A stretch of DNA of 15,624 bases, from NCBI GenBank assembly GCA_020633955.1, contig JACKCP010000028.1, positions 1 to 15,624 of the forward strand. The letters run 5' to 3'. The translations under genes were made by a program, and so were the position numbers. The stretch comes from Desulfobacteraceae bacterium (lineage in GTDB: Bacteria > Desulfobacterota > Desulfobacteria > Desulfobacterales > JACKCP01). Shown here piece after piece: positions 13,982 to 15,624 of the stretch; the stretch's first letter is position 1, and each line of letters starts with the position of its first letter. The notes beneath the pieces were generated by a model. That model was not told where the DNA came from and searched no databases. It worked only from the letters and a program-made list of their open reading frames with translations.

Positions 13982-15310
13982 TTGGATCTTTTTGAGCAGA
14001 ATACTGACAGGCTTTTATACCAGCCCCTTGCAGAAAGAATGAGGCCGGCTTCCTTGTCTGAGGTAATCGGCCAGCCCCATATTACAGGGGAAAAATCCCT
14101 TTTAAGCACATCGCTAAAGGAAAAAAGGATTTTTTCCTTTCTTTTGTGGGGGCCTCCGGGATGTGGAAAGACCTCCATTGCAAGAGCTTTGTCAAATGAG
14201 AGCGGATATTTGTTTGTCCAGCTTTCAGCAGTTCTGTCAGGTGTTGCAGATGTCAGAAAAGTTCTTGAAGAGGCAAAGGAAAAGCTTTTTAAATTCAGGA
14301 AAAAAACTGTTCTTTTTGTTGATGAAATACACAGGTTCAGCAAATCCCAGCAGGACGCATTTTTAAAGCATGTGGAAGAAGGCCTTATTACACTTGTTGG
14401 AGCTACAACCGAAAATCCCTCCTTTGAAATTATTTCTCCTCTTCTTTCAAGACTCAAGGTCTTCAGGCTCAATTCACTTGAGGAAAATGATATTGTAAGT
14501 GTTCTTAAAAAAGCTCTTGATGATGAAGAAAAAGGACTCAAAATTTTTGGTGTGGAAGCTGATGATGAAGTGCTTTCAATGGTTGCATCGGCAGGTGAGG
14601 GTGATTTGAGGCTTTGTCTCAACAATCTTGAAAGTCTTGTTCTTTTCTGTGTTGATTCTTCAAAAAAAAGAATTGAAAAACAGGATTTAAAGGCAGTCTT
14701 TGGTGAAAAAACTATAAGATACGATAAATCAGGTGAAAATCACTTTGATCTTATTTCAGCCTTTCATAAAAGTTTAAGGGGAAGTGACCCTGATGCAGCC
14801 CTTTACTGGATGGAGAGAATGCTGTCTTCTGGTGAAGACCCTTTATATATTTTAAGAAGAATGGTTGCAGTTGCATCGGAAGATATTGGAAATGCAGATC
14901 CTGAAGCTCTTAAAATTGCAGTTTCCGCTGTGGAAGCTTTCAAGTTTATGGGGCTTCCCGAAGGAAAGCTTGCAATGGCACAATGTGCTGTCTATCTTGC
15001 AACGGCTCCAAAAAGCAACAGGTCATATCTTGCCTTGAGAAAAGCGGAAAATATTGTCAGGGAAAACAGGGCTTTTGAAGTTCCAATGCATTTGAGAAAT
15101 GCTCCCACAAAACTTATGAAGGAACTTGGATATCACAAAGGGTATCAATATCCCCATGACTTTGAATATGCATTTGCAGACCAGGAATATCTGCCAGAGG
15201 AACTTAAAGGCATAAAATTTTATGAGCCTTCTGATTTTGGTCACGAAGCACTCATAAAAAAAAGACTTGCATTCTGGGAGTCAAGAAGAGAAAAAACAGG
15301 AAAAAAGTGA
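13982..15310 (+). CDS. rarA: Replication-associated recombination protein A (RarA/MgsA AAA+ ATPase)
   Basis: 442 residues, the family's usual length. The start is TTG at 13982, supported by the MDLFEQ opening typical of RarA and by AAGG 8 nt upstream within the end of der. The AAA+ core has Walker A GPPGCGKT (57-64), Walker B LFVDE (111-115), sensor 1 GATTEN (140-145) and a LLSRLKVF segment with Arg157. The C-terminal helical and tetramerisation region includes RRMVAVASEDIGNADP and YLALRKAE. The protein acts at stalled replication forks with single-strand DNA-binding protein. With only 2 bp after der's stop, it is co-transcribed and probably translationally coupled to der. No clear terminator follows. 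Confidence 0.96.
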   Translation: MDLFEQNTDRLLYQPLAERMRPASLSEVIGQPHITGEKSLLSTSLKEKRIFSFLLWGPPGCGKTSIARALSNESGYLFVQLSAVLSGVADVRKVLEEAKEKLFKFRKKTVLFVDEIHRFSKSQQDAFLKHVEEGLITLVGATTENPSFEIISPLLSRLKVFRLNSLEENDIVSVLKKALDDEEKGLKIFGVEADDEVLSMVASAGEGDLRLCLNNLESLVLFCVDSSKKRIEKQDLKAVFGEKTIRYDKSGENHFDLISAFHKSLRGSDPDAALYWMERMLSSGEDPLYILRRMVAVASEDIGNADPEALKIAVSAVEAFKFMGLPEGKLAMAQCAVYLATAPKSNRSYLALRKAENIVRENRAFEVPMHLRNAPTKLMKELGYHKGYQYPHDFEYAFADQEYLPEELKGIKFYEPSDFGHEALIKKRLAFWESRREKTGKK

Positions 15311-15624
15311 TTTTTTAAAGAAAAATTTAATTGACTTTTTCAGCCTTTTTTTGGAAGTATTACCTGAATCTGAAATTATGAAAGGTTCAATTCAGTTAAA
15401 AATTAAGGAAAGTTTTTATGTTTAATTCCAAAAAAGAGATTGTTTTTAAAGCTGCTTAGTAAAGGGCATGCTTTTTATTTTAAAAATATCTAACCTCTGG
15501 TTTAGGTTTTATTATAAGTTTTTATATCCTGAAAAGTTAATTCCCCCTTTTTAAGCGGCATTCCATTGTAAACTGATCATATTAATTTATTTATCGGCAG
15601 AACGAAAATATATATTTTTCAGTC
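15311..15624. other. Downstream region to the window edge, no gene recognised
   Basis: AT-rich DNA after rarA. A 13-codon frame (ATG at about 15418, preceded by AAGGAAAG, ending TAG) is the only start with a good ribosome site; its product MFNSKKEIVFKAA is too short to judge. AACCT/AGGTT near 15491-15508 makes a weak 5-bp stem. I see no convincing terminator, promoter or RNA gene, and the window ends before the next gene. Confidence 0.5.

Noticed and set aside
13963..14625. Long minus-strand frame (220 codons) opposite rarA
   Set aside because: Ser/Phe-rich antisense shadow of a well-supported rarA gene, with no ribosome site or domain.
15418..15459. 13-codon frame with a good ribosome site after rarA
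   Set aside because: Too short to support as a gene; no attenuator structure or downstream gene is visible to make it a leader peptide.
15595..15613. Possible fourth repeat copy at the right edge (GAACGAAAA)
   Set aside because: Only nine AT-rich bases match the element end and the next bases differ; the window ends before more can be seen.
1..15624. CRISPR array, tRNA, rRNA, insertion sequence or prophage
   Set aside because: No regularly spaced repeats, no cloverleaf or rRNA-like GC-rich segment, and no transposase, integrase or phage gene was seen on either strand.

Overview
The window is AT-rich chromosomal DNA that looks like an anaerobic, probably sulfate-reducing deltaproteobacterium (Desulfobacterota). 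This is an inference from overall character: low GC, a polyferredoxin-type protein with cysteine runs, an iron-sulfur Old-Yellow-Enzyme reductase, an ErcA-like iron alcohol dehydrogenase paired with a hybrid kinase, and AGGAG-type ribosome sites. No rRNA, tRNA, CRISPR array or transposase is visible.

Layout. Positions 1-227 (+) are the tail of an unrecognised gene, followed by a strong bidirectional terminator (331-360). A tight minus-strand operon (5362 to 410) encodes an ErcA-like iron alcohol dehydrogenase, an overlapping soluble PAS hybrid histidine kinase, and a 722-residue dienoyl-CoA-reductase-like flavoenzyme. Next, also on the minus strand, come a YihY/BrkB membrane protein and a winged-helix/[4Fe-4S] protein with a CCCCGCCC run. 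Divergent from the latter is a plus-strand membrane receptor whose cytoplasmic part is an AlbA_2 (Schlafen-like) domain. A minus-strand GMC-type flavoprotein oxidoreductase follows, divergent from a FadR-type GntR regulator gene that contains one in-frame TGA. The window closes with two plus-strand housekeeping genes, der and rarA, only 2 bp apart.

How the parts fit. The alcohol dehydrogenase/kinase/flavoenzyme operon looks like a redox or alcohol-sensing unit. The GMC oxidoreductase and the GntR gene flank an intergenic region with two matching TTGTTRACAAT dyads, as expected for a divergent target and its regulator.

The most unusual features are: (1) a dispersed ~149-bp palindromic element, two full copies and one half copy, with paired compensatory changes in its stem and a constant orientation to the downstream gene; (2) the GntR reading frame, intact on both sides of a TGA that is followed at 7 nt by a GC-rich hairpin with a GGC loop, so it is either a fresh nonsense mutation or a possible selenocysteine site; (3) an Asp in place of the second cluster cysteine of the flavoenzyme; (4) the receptor-AlbA_2 fusion; (5) a 12-mer placed identically upstream of two adjacent genes. 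All calls come from reading the sequence; no database search was run.
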